A stretch of DNA of 64,000 bases, taken from positions 2,790,001 through 2,854,000 of the forward strand of contig NZ_CP135921.1 in assembly GCF_032397745.1 (NCBI RefSeq), read 5' to 3'. The notes beneath the pieces are model-generated. The model did not search any database, was not told the DNA's origin, and worked only from the letters and a program-made list of their open reading frames with translations. Made by a program: the position numbers and the translations under genes. Source of the stretch: Bradyrhizobium prioriisuperbiae (GTDB lineage Bacteria > Pseudomonadota > Alphaproteobacteria > Rhizobiales > Xanthobacteraceae). Every line of letters starts with the position of its first letter. Positions within the stretch are counted from its first letter, which is position 1. Positions 28,854 through 37,412 of this stretch are shown here, one piece after another.

Positions 28854-31619
28854 TTAAAGAAAATGCGCGAGCGCCGCCTTCAGCGATCCCGCCGCCTTGT
28901 CGTAACTATCCCACGCCTTGCTCTTGCCGAGCAGCGCCGGCACGGTGCGAATGGTGAAGCGTGTGGGATCGAGCCCGGCTTTGACCTGCGCCCAGGTCAC
29001 CGGCATCGACACGGTGGCGCCCTTGCGCGCACGCGGTGACAGGGGGGCGACCGCGGTCGCCATCTTGTCGTTGCGCAAATAGTCGAGGAAGATTTTGCCG
29101 TCGCGCAGCTTCTTCGCCATGTTGATCAGATAGAGGTCGGGGCTGTCGTCGCTCATCTGCCGGCAGACCTCCTGGGCGAAGGCCTTGGCTTCCTGCCAGT
29201 TCACCGCATCGCGTTTGCCGGTCAGCAGCGGCACCACCACGTGCAGACCCTTGCCGCCGGTGGTCTTGCAGAAACTCTCGAGATCGAGTTTTGCCAGCCG
29301 CTGCTTCATCTCCTTGGCGGCATCGATCACAGCCGAAAAATCCACATCGGGGGCGGGGTCGAGATCGAACACCAGCCGGCCCGGCATCTGCGGGTCGCCT
29401 GGTGCGTTGTTCCAGGGATGCAGCTCGAGGCCCCCCGTTTGCGCCACTGCCACAAGCCCCTCGATTTCATCGATCTGCAGATACGGCTGCCGGTCGCCGG
29501 CGACCTTCACCTCGGTGAGATGTTCCGACATGCCCTTCATGGAATGGCGCTGGAAGAACGTCTCGCCGCCGATGCCGTCAGGCGCGCGGACAATGGAGCA
29601 GGGACGCCCGGCGATATGGGGCAGCAGCCAGTCGCCGACGGCGGCCATGTAGTCGGCGAGATCGCGCTTGGTCACCGGCTCGCCGTCATCAGCGTCGGGC
29701 CACAGCGGCTTGTCGGGTTTGGAAATGGTGACGCCCATCACCACGGCATTGTCCTTGGAGGATTTGGTCGCCGGGGCTCGGCGTTGCGCGGGATGTGATT
29801 TGCCGTTCGTGCGTGAAGCCGGTCGCGAAGCAGACTTATCCATCCGCGGCGGCGCCGCCGTCACCGGCTCTTCCGCCACCACCTCGTCCGCGGATTTGTC
29901 CTCGCGCAGTCCCTTGAAGGCGGCCTGTCGGACGTTGCCGCCATCGGTCCAGCCGGCAAACTCGATTTCGGCCACCAGTGTCGGTGTCAGCCAGTGGATA
30001 TCACGCCCGCCTTTCGGGGCATCCTTGCCGCCGAACGGGCTTTTCGAAGCCGCCGCCGCCTTGAGGTGCGGCATCAGTTGCTTGATCGTGTCCTGCCCAT
30101 AACCAGTGCCGACCAGGCCGGTGAAAGCGAGATGCCGATCCCGGCCATGCTCGCGATACACGCCGGCCATCAGCGAGCGGAATTTGCCGGCGGTGGTTTT
30201 CCAGCCGCCGATCACGACTTCATGCCCGATGCGGATTTTCGCCTTGGTCCAGGTGTCGGTGCGGCCAGAGCGATATGGCGCATCGGCGCGCTTGGAGATC
30301 ACGCCCTCCAGGCCGTCCCGGCGCGCCGCCTCCATCATGGATCCGCCATCGATGTCGAAATGCTCGACATAGCCGATGGATTTGCGGGCGGTCGCGGGCA
30401 ACGCATCAATGAGCTGCTGCAAGCGCTCCTTGCGGTCCGTCAGCGGCGACTTACGCAGGTCTTCGCCGTCCGCGAACAGCAGGTCGAATGCCAGAAACAT
30501 CAGCTTGCCGTCGTGGCCCTCGGAGAGCGCGGCCTGCAGTGCGGAGAAGTTCGGTTTGCCGTCCTTCCCCTGCGCCACCACTTCGCCGTCGATGATGGCG
30601 TCGGGTAACTTGGCCGCGTGTTTGGCGATGGTCCCGAATTTGTCGGTCCAGTCGAGGGCTTTGCGGGTCAGCAGCCTGGCGCCGCCGTCTGCGACGCGCA
30701 ATTGCAGGCGATAGCCGTCGAACTTGATCTCGTGCACCCAGCCCTCACTGGAGGGAGCGCTGTCGACCGGGCTGCACAGCTGCGGTTCGATGAAGTCCGG
30801 CATCGGCGCGTGTTTGCCGTTGGCTTGCGCTGTCTTGCTGCGGGAGGCGGTCTTGCTGGACTTTGTCGATGTGGCCCGCGCCTCCGCGGCAAGACCGTGG
30901 TTCGAATCCCACACCGCGTCCGACGCCACCTCGGCTCTTTTCAGCATGAACGGCTTGGGCTTGGGGCCGCCGCCTGCGGCGATCTCCGCGATGGTGCGCC
31001 CGGAGGCGGCAGAGGTGTCCTCGTCCAGAATGCCGTCGGCGTCGCCGACTTTGGAATAGGGGTCGCGGTGCTTGATCAGCAGCCAGTTGGTGCGCTTGCC
31101 GCCGAAGCGGTCGCCCTTCATGCGCACCAGCACCCATTCGCCCTGCAGCCGCTCGCCGGCGAGGGCGAATTTGAGGTCGCCCTTGGCCAACCCCTTGTGC
31201 GGATCGTTGGACAGCCAGTAGCCGCGGTCCCAGATCTGCACGGTGCCGCCACCGTACTGGTTCTTGGGAATGGTGCCTTCGAAGTCGCCATAGTCCAGCG
31301 GATGATCTTCCACCTCCACCGCCAGCCGCTTGTCGTGCGGATCGATCGAGGGGCCACGCGTCACCGCCCAGGACTTGAACACGCCGTCGAGCTCCAGCCG
31401 CAGGTCGTAATGCAGCCGCGTGGCGTCATGTTTCTGGATCACGAATCGCAGTTGCGGCGCGGTCGCAATGCGGGCGTCACCACTGGGTTCGGCGGTCTTG
31501 GTGAAGTCGCGTTTGGCGCGATAGACATCGAGATTCTTGCGCGCCGTCGTCCTGGCCGCCACTGTCTTGCCGGCCGGCTTCCCGGGAGATTTTTTGGCGG
31601 ATGGTTTCTTGGCAGCCAA
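28854..31619 (-). CDS. ligD: ATP-dependent DNA ligase D (NHEJ), PE-LIG-POL
   Basis: A 921-residue three-domain end-joining enzyme. A lysine-rich start is followed by the 3'-phosphoesterase domain (about 45-200: [39 protein letters not shown]). The ligase domain follows (about 280-590), with nucleotidyl-lysine motif [10 protein letters not shown] and LDGEV-like IIDGEVVAQ. The primase-polymerase domain is last (about 640-920), with metal aspartates in LDPAPDVDF and the conserved FLDYLRN. It repairs double-strand breaks together with Ku, but no ku gene is in this window. The frame starts with TTG (31617-31619), with GAGGA nine bases upstream; no better ATG exists nearby. Confidence 0.95.
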   Translation of the reverse strand: MAAKKPSAKKSPGKPAGKTVAARTTARKNLDVYRAKRDFTKTAEPSGDARIATAPQLRFVIQKHDATRLHYDLRLELDGVFKSWAVTRGPSIDPHDKRLAVEVEDHPLDYGDFEGTIPKNQYGGGTVQIWDRGYWLSNDPHKGLAKGDLKFALAGERLQGEWVLVRMKGDRFGGKRTNWLLIKHRDPYSKVGDADGILDEDTSAASGRTIAEIAAGGGPKPKPFMLKRAEVASDAVWDSNHGLAAEARATSTKSSKTASRSKTAQANGKHAPMPDFIEPQLCSPVDSAPSSEGWVHEIKFDGYRLQLRVADGGARLLTRKALDWTDKFGTIAKHAAKLPDAIIDGEVVAQGKDGKPNFSALQAALSEGHDGKLMFLAFDLLFADGEDLRKSPLTDRKERLQQLIDALPATARKSIGYVEHFDIDGGSMMEAARRDGLEGVISKRADAPYRSGRTDTWTKAKIRIGHEVVIGGWKTTAGKFRSLMAGVYREHGRDRHLAFTGLVGTGYGQDTIKQLMPHLKAAAASKSPFGGKDAPKGGRDIHWLTPTLVAEIEFAGWTDGGNVRQAAFKGLREDKSADEVVAEEPVTAAPPRMDKSASRPASRTNGKSHPAQRRAPATKSSKDNAVVMGVTISKPDKPLWPDADDGEPVTKRDLADYMAAVGDWLLPHIAGRPCSIVRAPDGIGGETFFQRHSMKGMSEHLTEVKVAGDRQPYLQIDEIEGLVAVAQTGGLELHPWNNAPGDPQMPGRLVFDLDPAPDVDFSAVIDAAKEMKQRLAKLDLESFCKTTGGKGLHVVVPLLTGKRDAVNWQEAKAFAQEVCRQMSDDSPDLYLINMAKKLRDGKIFLDYLRNDKMATAVAPLSPRARKGATVSMPVTWAQVKAGLDPTRFTIRTVPALLGKSKAWDSYDKAAGSLKAALAHFL

Positions 31620-31779
31620 GGCACGTCCTCGCTCTCGCCGATCGCGGTCCGAAACGAAAACGCGGGATGGCCATTGCCGTTCCGGAACCGGAATTCAACA
31701 ATGGCGGTCTGTGCCAGATGGTGCAAGGCATGCAGCCGGAAAGCTTGCGGTAGCGTGTCGGCTGACGGGCGGCAGGCCC

Positions 31780-32469
31780 CTATCGCCTTGGGCTGCCGAA
31801 CATCTCGTCGAACTTGTCCGAACCGCGGCGGCTGAAGCTGACCACGCGAGAATCCTTTTCCCGCCGGGCCCACTTCAAATCATAGAAGCGGTTGAGCAAA
31901 GCGGCGCCGAACGCGCCGGCGAGGTGGTTGCGCCGCACGCTCCAGTCGAGGCAGGCCTTGCACAAGGGACGGCGCGAGGCCCCGATGGTGGTGAGATCGA
32001 TGCCGAAATCCTCGGCAAAACGGCGGCCCTTCGTTGTCAGCGCCAGCAGCGCGTCGTCGAACGAGATCAGGCCGCGCCGGGTCAAATGGTCGAACATCTG
32101 CACGCCGCGATCGCCGGCGAGATGGTCGTAGCAGACCCGGGCCTGGCGCATCGCCGGGTCCTTCGGCCCGGTGCGAACGCGGTTGTGGCCGGCATAGGCC
32201 GCCAGTCCCATCAGCGCTTCCAGCGCATCGGCCACTTCTTCGCCGCTGATGCGGAAATAGCGATGGCGGCCCTGCTTCTCCGGCGTGAGCAGGCCGCCGC
32301 TTTCGAGCTTCGCCAGGTGCGAGCTCGCGGTCTGCGGCGTGATGCCGGCTTCCTGCGCCAGTTCTGTTGCGGTCAGTGCCTTGCCGCCCATCAACGCGGT
32401 GAGCATGTTGGCGCGCGCCGGATCGCCGATCAGGGAGCCGAGCAGCGCAATGTCGGGACCTGTTTTCAT
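31780..32469 (-). CDS. ArsR-family winged-helix regulator
   Basis: A 229-residue regulator. The N-terminal ArsR-type winged helix (about 5-85) reads LLGSLIGDPARANMLTALMGGKALTATELAQEAGITPQTASSHLAKLESGGLL, then RHRYFRI. The C-terminal half is longer than in metal sensors and has Cys and Arg motifs (RRPLCKACLDWSVRRNHLAGAFG) seen in a widespread group of stand-alone ArsR-like proteins; no CxC or DxH metal site is seen in the helix-turn-helix. Target and ligand are unknown. It precedes ligD by 160 bp on the same strand. A repeat containing a dyad lies about 50 bp upstream of its ATG. Confidence 0.87.
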   Translation of the reverse strand: MKTGPDIALLGSLIGDPARANMLTALMGGKALTATELAQEAGITPQTASSHLAKLESGGLLTPEKQGRHRYFRISGEEVADALEALMGLAAYAGHNRVRTGPKDPAMRQARVCYDHLAGDRGVQMFDHLTRRGLISFDDALLALTTKGRRFAEDFGIDLTTIGASRRPLCKACLDWSVRRNHLAGAFGAALLNRFYDLKWARREKDSRVVSFSRRGSDKFDEMFGSPRR

Positions 32470-32799
32470 GGCGCGATCTTAACGCGGGCCGGGCCGCCCG
32501 GCCATCGCTCAATGTCCCGGATACTTCGATATCGGTCGAAGTATCGTGACCCCGGATAAAGCTCGCCGGAGTCTTCGACTGAAGGCGCAGCCATAGCCTG
32601 AGCTGGACGAACGCGAGGTTTGTTGGTGGTCAGCGCGAGCGCCACCGGCGGCGATAATCTCTTGCATCATCAGGTTCGGCAGGATAACTATCCATCGTGG
32701 GAATGTTTCCCACTCATATTGGGCAGTGAAACTGGCGAGGCAAGTGGGGTGTCTGAGATATCGCAGGACGTAGCCAGGCCAAATTTCGCCGTGCTGGAA
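32470..32799. other. Intergenic region between the ArsR-like and IalB-like genes
   Basis: A 330-bp divergent gap. It holds repeat copy A (32521-32569). The frame of the IalB-like gene is open back to an ATG at 32620, but the added residues (32620-32799) look unlike a protein domain. No promoter could be assigned with confidence. Confidence 0.4.
32521..32569. repeat. Dyad-containing direct repeat, copy A
   Basis: Contains the 9-bp inverted repeat ATACTTCGA/TCGAAGTAT (32521-32544), followed by ATCGTGACC and GCTCGCCG. It matches copy B at 33653-33705 in the same orientation with a few substitutions and a 6-bp length difference. It lies about 50 bp upstream of the ArsR-like gene and upstream of the IalB-like gene. 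The role is unknown; it may be an operator or a small mobile repeat. Confidence 0.7.
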
Positions 32800-33564
32800 A
32801 TGGAGCGACAAAACACGCCGAAAGCTGACCCGATCCAAGGCATTGGATTTCGCAATTTATCTGACGCGGCTGGAGCGAACTCAGTACGGCGTTATTTCGG
32901 CGTCGTTGTCGCTCTCTTCCTCGTTGCTGATATCTGTGCAGTGAAAGCCGCTCGAACCCCGGACCTCTCCAATGAGTCGGAAATCGCGGCAGGTGCGGTT
33001 TCCGCTCCGCCGTCGTACGGCGTGACGCCCGTCGGACGCCCTCAAAACATCGAGTCAAACGGTCCGGCGCAAGTGCAGGGCCGGACGCCGGTCTCGGAAG
33101 GTGTGGTGCCGGCCGCACAGCTTCCCAATGGGGCTTCCTCGATCATCGAGACTTACGGTGATTGGATTGTCAGATGCGTGCTCGACAACGGTGTGAAGCT
33201 CTGCACCCTCAGTCAGACGCAAAACGCCAAGGAAACCGGCCAACGTATCTTCGCCATCGAACTCCTTCCCAGGAATGGAAAGACCGAAGGCAACATTCTG
33301 ATGCCATTTGGGCTCGAGCTGAACGCCGGTGCCACCCTCAAGCTCGATGGCAAGGATTTGGAGCAGGAGCGTTTTTCCACGTGCGCGCCGCAAGGCTGCT
33401 TGCTGCCGGTGTCCTTTCCCCCGGTCGTTACCGACGCCATGAGCAGGGCCAAGACGCTGACCGTCGCCGCGCAGAACGTCAATGGTGGTCAAGCCGTCAT
33501 CTTCAATGCCTCCCTCAACGGTTTTGCCGCGGCCCTCGATCGGACCGTTCAACTCGGAAGCTGA
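32800..33564 (+). CDS. IalB (invasion-associated locus B)-like periplasmic protein
   Basis: A 254-residue protein. A hydrophobic segment (RYFGVVVALFLVADICAVKA, residues about 30-50) acts as signal peptide or anchor, followed by a low-complexity linker (about 55-125). The IalB domain fills about 125-250: YGDWIVRC, LCTLSQTQ, NILMPFGLELNAGATLKLD, and the paired cysteines STCAPQGCLLPV. Family members are exported and named after a Bartonella invasion gene, but the molecular role in free-living bacteria is unknown. The start is uncertain: ATG 32800 is used here, and ATG 32620 in frame would add 60 residues. Repeats lie on both sides. Confidence 0.78.
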   Translation: MERQNTPKADPIQGIGFRNLSDAAGANSVRRYFGVVVALFLVADICAVKAARTPDLSNESEIAAGAVSAPPSYGVTPVGRPQNIESNGPAQVQGRTPVSEGVVPAAQLPNGASSIIETYGDWIVRCVLDNGVKLCTLSQTQNAKETGQRIFAIELLPRNGKTEGNILMPFGLELNAGATLKLDGKDLEQERFSTCAPQGCLLPVSFPPVVTDAMSRAKTLTVAAQNVNGGQAVIFNASLNGFAAALDRTVQLGS

Positions 33565-33576
33565 CCACCTGGTCTC

Positions 33577-33602
33577 AAAGGGATAAACCAAAGGGATAAA
33601 CC
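33577..33602 (+). repeat. Two tandem 13-bp units
   Basis: AAAGGGATAAACC occurs twice in immediate succession (33577-33589 and 33590-33602), just beyond the stop codon of the IalB-like gene. It may be a replication-slippage duplication. No function is evident. Confidence 0.8.
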
Positions 33603-33652
33603 AGGGGTCGACTTGTGCTGGGAGAGCCGACCGGATTCCTTCGACGCTTCGA

Positions 33653-33705
33653 ATACTTCGACATGGGCCGAAGCATCGTGACCCGGCCGCGGGATAGGCT
33701 CGCCG
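33653..33705. repeat. Dyad-containing direct repeat, copy B
   Basis: A diverged copy of the element at 32521-32569 in the same orientation: ATACTTCGAC...CCGAAGCATCGTGACCC, then GATAGGCTCGCCG. The dyad arms have diverged compared with copy A. It lies about 30 bp upstream of the NIPSNAP gene, so both copies sit near the 5' end of a gene. Confidence 0.7.
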
Positions 33706-33732
33706 CGATTTCCATCGTGCAGCGAGGCCGCC

Positions 33733-34062
33733 ATGACCATCACCGTGTTCATCCGCTACCGCATCGATCCGTTCAAGCGGGCGGCGTTCGAAGCCTATGC
33801 ACGCCGCTGGCTTCAGATCATTCCGGCCTGCGGCGGCGATCTGATCGGCTACTGGATGCCGCACGAAGGCACCAACAATATCGCCTATGGGCTGATCTCG
33901 TTCGACTCGCTCGCGAGCTATGAGGCCTATCGCGCGCGGCTGCGCGCGGATCCCGAGGGGCAGGCGAACTTCAACGCCGCCGAGCAGGAGCGCCTGATCC
34001 TCGGTGAGGAGCGCTCGTTCCTGCGGCAGGTCGAGCCGGCACTCCGCGACAGCGCCGATTGA
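33733..34062 (+). CDS. NIPSNAP-family protein
   Basis: A 109-residue dimeric alpha/beta-barrel (ferredoxin-like) protein of the NIPSNAP family: [26 protein letters not shown] at the start, the glycine turn [13 protein letters not shown] near the middle, and the [19 protein letters not shown] block. Bacterial members have no firmly known activity. ATG 33733 is preceded by GCGAGG; other frames over this stretch lack the family signature. A hairpin lies between this gene and the following TPR gene 66 bp downstream. Confidence 0.85.
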   Translation: MTITVFIRYRIDPFKRAAFEAYARRWLQIIPACGGDLIGYWMPHEGTNNIAYGLISFDSLASYEAYRARLRADPEGQANFNAAEQERLILGEERSFLRQVEPALRDSAD

Positions 34063-34096
34063 GTTGTGCCGGAATTCGTCGCGTCGTCCGTTTAAC

Positions 34097-34114
34097 CCCC
34101 GTTCAGGAACGGGG
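34097..34114. promoter_or_regulatory. 8-bp hairpin in the leader of the TPR-glycosyltransferase gene
   Basis: CCCCGTTC and GAACGGGG flank an AG, 15 bp before the ATG at 34129. With no T tract it may be a weak terminator for the NIPSNAP gene or a structure limiting translation of the next gene. Confidence 0.4.
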
Positions 34115-34128
34115 ATCGGGACGACGGA

Positions 34129-36438
34129 ATGAGCGATGCCGGCAATCGGGCTTTGAGAGAAGCCATCACGCATTTCGAGTCGGGCCGGACGGCCGAGGCC
34201 GGCGCGTTGTGCGGCAGCTTCCTGCTAGCGAATCCCGATCATGTGCAGGCCCTGCATCTTGCCGCTGTCATCGCCTTTGTCACGGACCGGGCGGCGGAGG
34301 GCGCCGTCCTGCTGAACCGGGTGTTCAATCTCGATCCTGACAATGCGCAGGCCTTTGCGACGCTGGGCGATGCGCTCGCGGTGAAGGGGGAGCGCGAGGG
34401 CGCGGCAGTGGCCTTCCAGCGCAGCGTGACGCTGCGTCCGGACGACGCCGGCCTTTGGGTCAAGCTCGGCGTGTCGCTGAGCGATCTCGCGCGGTTCGAT
34501 GAAGCCGAGGTGGCCTATCGTCGGGCCATCGCGCTCGCCCCCGATCTGCTTCGGGCGTATTTCAATCTGGCGATCGCCCTGGCCGGGCAGGACCGGCGCG
34601 ACGAGGCGGCTGGCGTCTATCGCGATATCGTGGCGCGTGATCCGTCCGCCCGCGACGCCCTGCTCAATCTGGGCAATGTCCTGATGGACCTGGGCGAGCT
34701 CGATGACGCGATCGATGCCTACCGGCGCACCGTGGAGCTGCAACCGGCGTTCGCGGCCGGTCATCGCAATCTCGCGCTGGCGCTCTGCCGGGCCAGCCGG
34801 CCAGACGAGGCGCTGGCGGCGGGCTTGCGGGCGGTCTCGCTGCAGCCGGCCGAGGTCGACGGCCATGTCGTTCTGGGCCAGGTGCTGCTCGCCCTCGACC
34901 GGATCGACGATGCCGTCGCGGCCTATCGGCATGCCCTCACGCTGCGCCCGCAGGATCCCGATCTCCACTGCAAGCTGGGAGCGGCATTTTATCACAAGGA
35001 CGAGCTCGTGGAGGCCGTCGAACTCTACCGCCGCGCGACGGCGCTGGCGCCGGATCATGTCGAGGCGCTCAAGCTCACGGGCCTGGTCCTGCATGAGCTG
35101 GGACAGCTCGATGAGGCGCTGCGAACGTATCGGCGGATCTGCGCGCTGCAGCCGGACGATCCGGTGATCCTCAACAATCTCGGTGCCTGCCTGAATCAAT
35201 TCAACCAGTTCGAGGACGCGATCACGGCCTGCCAGCTCGCCATTGCGCTCGATCCGAATTACGCGCCCGCGCACACCAATCTCGGCATCGCCCTGGAAGC
35301 CCGGAATGATTTCGAGGCGGTTGCTGCCGCCCATCGCCGCGCCATCGCCGCCGATCCCGCTTATTCCAAGGGCTATGCCAACCTCGCGGTCGCCCTGCGC
35401 AATCTTGGCCGGATCGATGACGCGCTGGCGGCGGCGCGTCGCTCCGTCGAGCTCAGTCCGGACGATCCGCTCACCCACTACAACTATGCGCATTTCCTGC
35501 TAATGACCGGCGATCTGCCCGGTGGGTTCCAGGAGTACGAGTGGCGCAGCCGGTCCAAGGCCCTGTCCGACGGCGACGCCACGTTCGAGCAGCCGCAGTG
35601 GCAGGGTGAGGCCCTGGCCGGCCGCACGTTGCTGCTGCACGCCGAATACGGACTTGGCGACGCCCTGCAGTTTGTGCGCTATGTCCCGGCTGTTGCCGCG
35701 ATGGGCGGTTCGGTCGTGCTGCAGGTCCAGCCCGCGATCGCCTCCCTGTTGCGCAACGCGTTGAGCATTGCGGTGGTGGCCCGCGGCGAACCGTTGCCGC
35801 CGTTCGATCTGCACTTGCCGTTGATGAGCCTGCCGCGCGTGCTCGGCACCACGCTGGACACCATTCCAGCGAATGTTCCCTATCTCCATCCCGATCCGGC
35901 CAGGCTCCTGGTCTGGCAGCGGGCCATCGGCGCGGCGCCCCTGAACGTCGGGGTGGTGTGGGCGGGCAATCCCAGGCACAAGGGAGATCGGCAGCGCTCG
36001 CTGTCGGCGCAGGAGGTGCTGCCGCGACTCATGCTCCCCGGCGTGCGGCTCCACAGCCTGCAGAAGGAGCCGCGCCCGGCGGATGGTCCGGTGCTGGCGC
36101 GGTTTGGGAGCGCCATCACCGATCTTGCGTCTGCGCTCGGTGATTTTTCCGACACGGCTGCAGTGATCGGTGCGCTCGATCTGGTGATCACGGTGGATAC
36201 GTCGGTCGCCCATCTTGCCGGCGCGCTCGGCCGTCCGGTCTGGGTGATGCTGCCGTATGCGTTGGACTGGCGCTGGCTGTGCGATCGGGAGGATAGCCCG
36301 TGGTACCCGACCATGCGGCTGTTCCGTCAGGCCAGGCCCCATGCATGGGACACCGTTCTCGACCGGCTGCCCGCCGAACTCGCGCGCGTTGTCGGCGGTG
36401 AACGTCAGCGGTTGTGGCCGCCCGCGGTGGAACGCTGA
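34129..36438 (+). CDS. TPR-repeat protein with C-terminal GT9-like glycosyltransferase domain
   Basis: 769 residues. About twelve tetratricopeptide units of 34 residues fill positions 5-470 (for example AEVAYRRAIALAPDLLRAYFNLAIAL and DDAIDAYRRTVELQPAFAAGHRNLALAL). The C-terminal part (about 500-760) resembles ADP-heptose-type GT9 transferases: LLLHAEYGLGDALQFVRYVP, VGVVWAGNPRHKGD, VITVDTSVAHLAGALGRPVWVMLP and DWRWLCDREDSPWYPTMRLFRQ. The combination occurs in proteins annotated as TPR or O-GlcNAc-transferase-like; a protein or surface glycan acceptor is possible, but the substrate is unknown. No signal peptide is seen. Start ATG 34129 follows GACGGA. It stands alone. Confidence 0.88.
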   Translation: MSDAGNRALREAITHFESGRTAEAGALCGSFLLANPDHVQALHLAAVIAFVTDRAAEGAVLLNRVFNLDPDNAQAFATLGDALAVKGEREGAAVAFQRSVTLRPDDAGLWVKLGVSLSDLARFDEAEVAYRRAIALAPDLLRAYFNLAIALAGQDRRDEAAGVYRDIVARDPSARDALLNLGNVLMDLGELDDAIDAYRRTVELQPAFAAGHRNLALALCRASRPDEALAAGLRAVSLQPAEVDGHVVLGQVLLALDRIDDAVAAYRHALTLRPQDPDLHCKLGAAFYHKDELVEAVELYRRATALAPDHVEALKLTGLVLHELGQLDEALRTYRRICALQPDDPVILNNLGACLNQFNQFEDAITACQLAIALDPNYAPAHTNLGIALEARNDFEAVAAAHRRAIAADPAYSKGYANLAVALRNLGRIDDALAAARRSVELSPDDPLTHYNYAHFLLMTGDLPGGFQEYEWRSRSKALSDGDATFEQPQWQGEALAGRTLLLHAEYGLGDALQFVRYVPAVAAMGGSVVLQVQPAIASLLRNALSIAVVARGEPLPPFDLHLPLMSLPRVLGTTLDTIPANVPYLHPDPARLLVWQRAIGAAPLNVGVVWAGNPRHKGDRQRSLSAQEVLPRLMLPGVRLHSLQKEPRPADGPVLARFGSAITDLASALGDFSDTAAVIGALDLVITVDTSVAHLAGALGRPVWVMLPYALDWRWLCDREDSPWYPTMRLFRQARPHAWDTVLDRLPAELARVVGGERQRLWPPAVER

Positions 36439-36518
36439 TCGCGGCTATCGGCTTGCGATCAGGGATATCGGCGTCACGCGTGTCGCGGCGCGATCCGATC
36501 CAGAGACTCGATCAACAA

Positions 36519-37292
36519 TCAATCGATATCCGCGCGCTTCTGTTTCGACGCCGGCGTCTTCGGCACGACATTGGTCGGGGCCGGCGCTGCGGGTGCGGTG
36601 TCCGGCGCCGCGGTCGGGTCGATCACGTCGGCACTCACCGGCGCGACCTTCATTTCGCCGAGCTTGGCGCGGACGTTCGCGGTCAATCCCGGATAGTCGG
36701 CGACCGGCGTGAACTCCGGCGCCTGGTTGATGCCGAGCCGGATGCCGGAATAGGCGAACAGGCCATCGGAGGTCGCGACCACGTCACCGGCCTTCAAGGT
36801 CGTATCCAGTGACACATCGACCGGTGCGAGCCCGGTCGGGTCGCGGCCGTTGCAGGTGCAGTCGGCCTTCAGCGCCTTGCGATAGGCGAACGCATTGTCG
36901 CTGTCGGCATAACGCTCGCCATTGGCGGCCACCGCGCCGTCGATGTTGCTGCCGAAGAACACTTTGGTTGGGCTCGCGGGACAGAACGCCTGGCACATCT
37001 GTGCCGGCGTCGAGCCGCCGCGCCCCTGCACCGGGAAATAACGCCCGTCGCAGCTGCGCACGCAGTAGCCGCTGCTGCCGCCGCGACCGGCATCGGCGCG
37101 TGGCGCGGGTGCAGCCGGCGGCGGGGTGTTGAGGCCGAACGGATCGAAGGTGTTGGACTGCGGCGCGCGACGGTTGTCGCCGCCATTGAACAGGAAATCG
37201 AAAAATCCGGCCGATGCGGAATCGAACGCGATGCCGGCGAGAACCATCGCCACCGCACCGATCAGCGCCATCCGGCGCCCAAACCCTGACAT
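36519..37292 (-). CDS. DUF2865 exported protein
   Basis: A 257-residue secreted protein. The signal peptide (RRMALIGAVAMVLAGIAFDSASAG) precedes a short Asn/Pro-rich linker and a cysteine-containing core (SGYCVRSCDGRYFPV, QMCQAFCPAS, KVFFGSNIDGAV, LKADCTCNG), the DUF2865 signature found in alphaproteobacteria. A Pro/Ala-rich tail ends in KQKRADID. The function is unknown; the paired cysteines suggest disulfides in the periplasm. ATG 37290-37292 is used; a GTG seven codons upstream is in frame. It converges with the TPR-glycosyltransferase gene. Confidence 0.83.
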   Translation of the reverse strand: MSGFGRRMALIGAVAMVLAGIAFDSASAGFFDFLFNGGDNRRAPQSNTFDPFGLNTPPPAAPAPRADAGRGGSSGYCVRSCDGRYFPVQGRGGSTPAQMCQAFCPASPTKVFFGSNIDGAVAANGERYADSDNAFAYRKALKADCTCNGRDPTGLAPVDVSLDTTLKAGDVVATSDGLFAYSGIRLGINQAPEFTPVADYPGLTANVRAKLGEMKVAPVSADVIDPTAAPDTAPAAPAPTNVVPKTPASKQKRADID

Positions 37293-37412
37293 CACACGTC
37301 CCACCAGCGTCACCCATCCACGCGCCGGATATGTGGCCCGGCGCGGCGACGCTATCGCAAGATGGTAAACGAGCGGTGAGCAGGCGGTGTCATGGAGCCG
37401 ACATCAAGACGC

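Noticed and set aside
33615..33923. 102-codon plus-strand frame overlapping repeat copy B and the NIPSNAP gene
   Set aside because: The NIPSNAP frame is clearly real and this frame has no signature.
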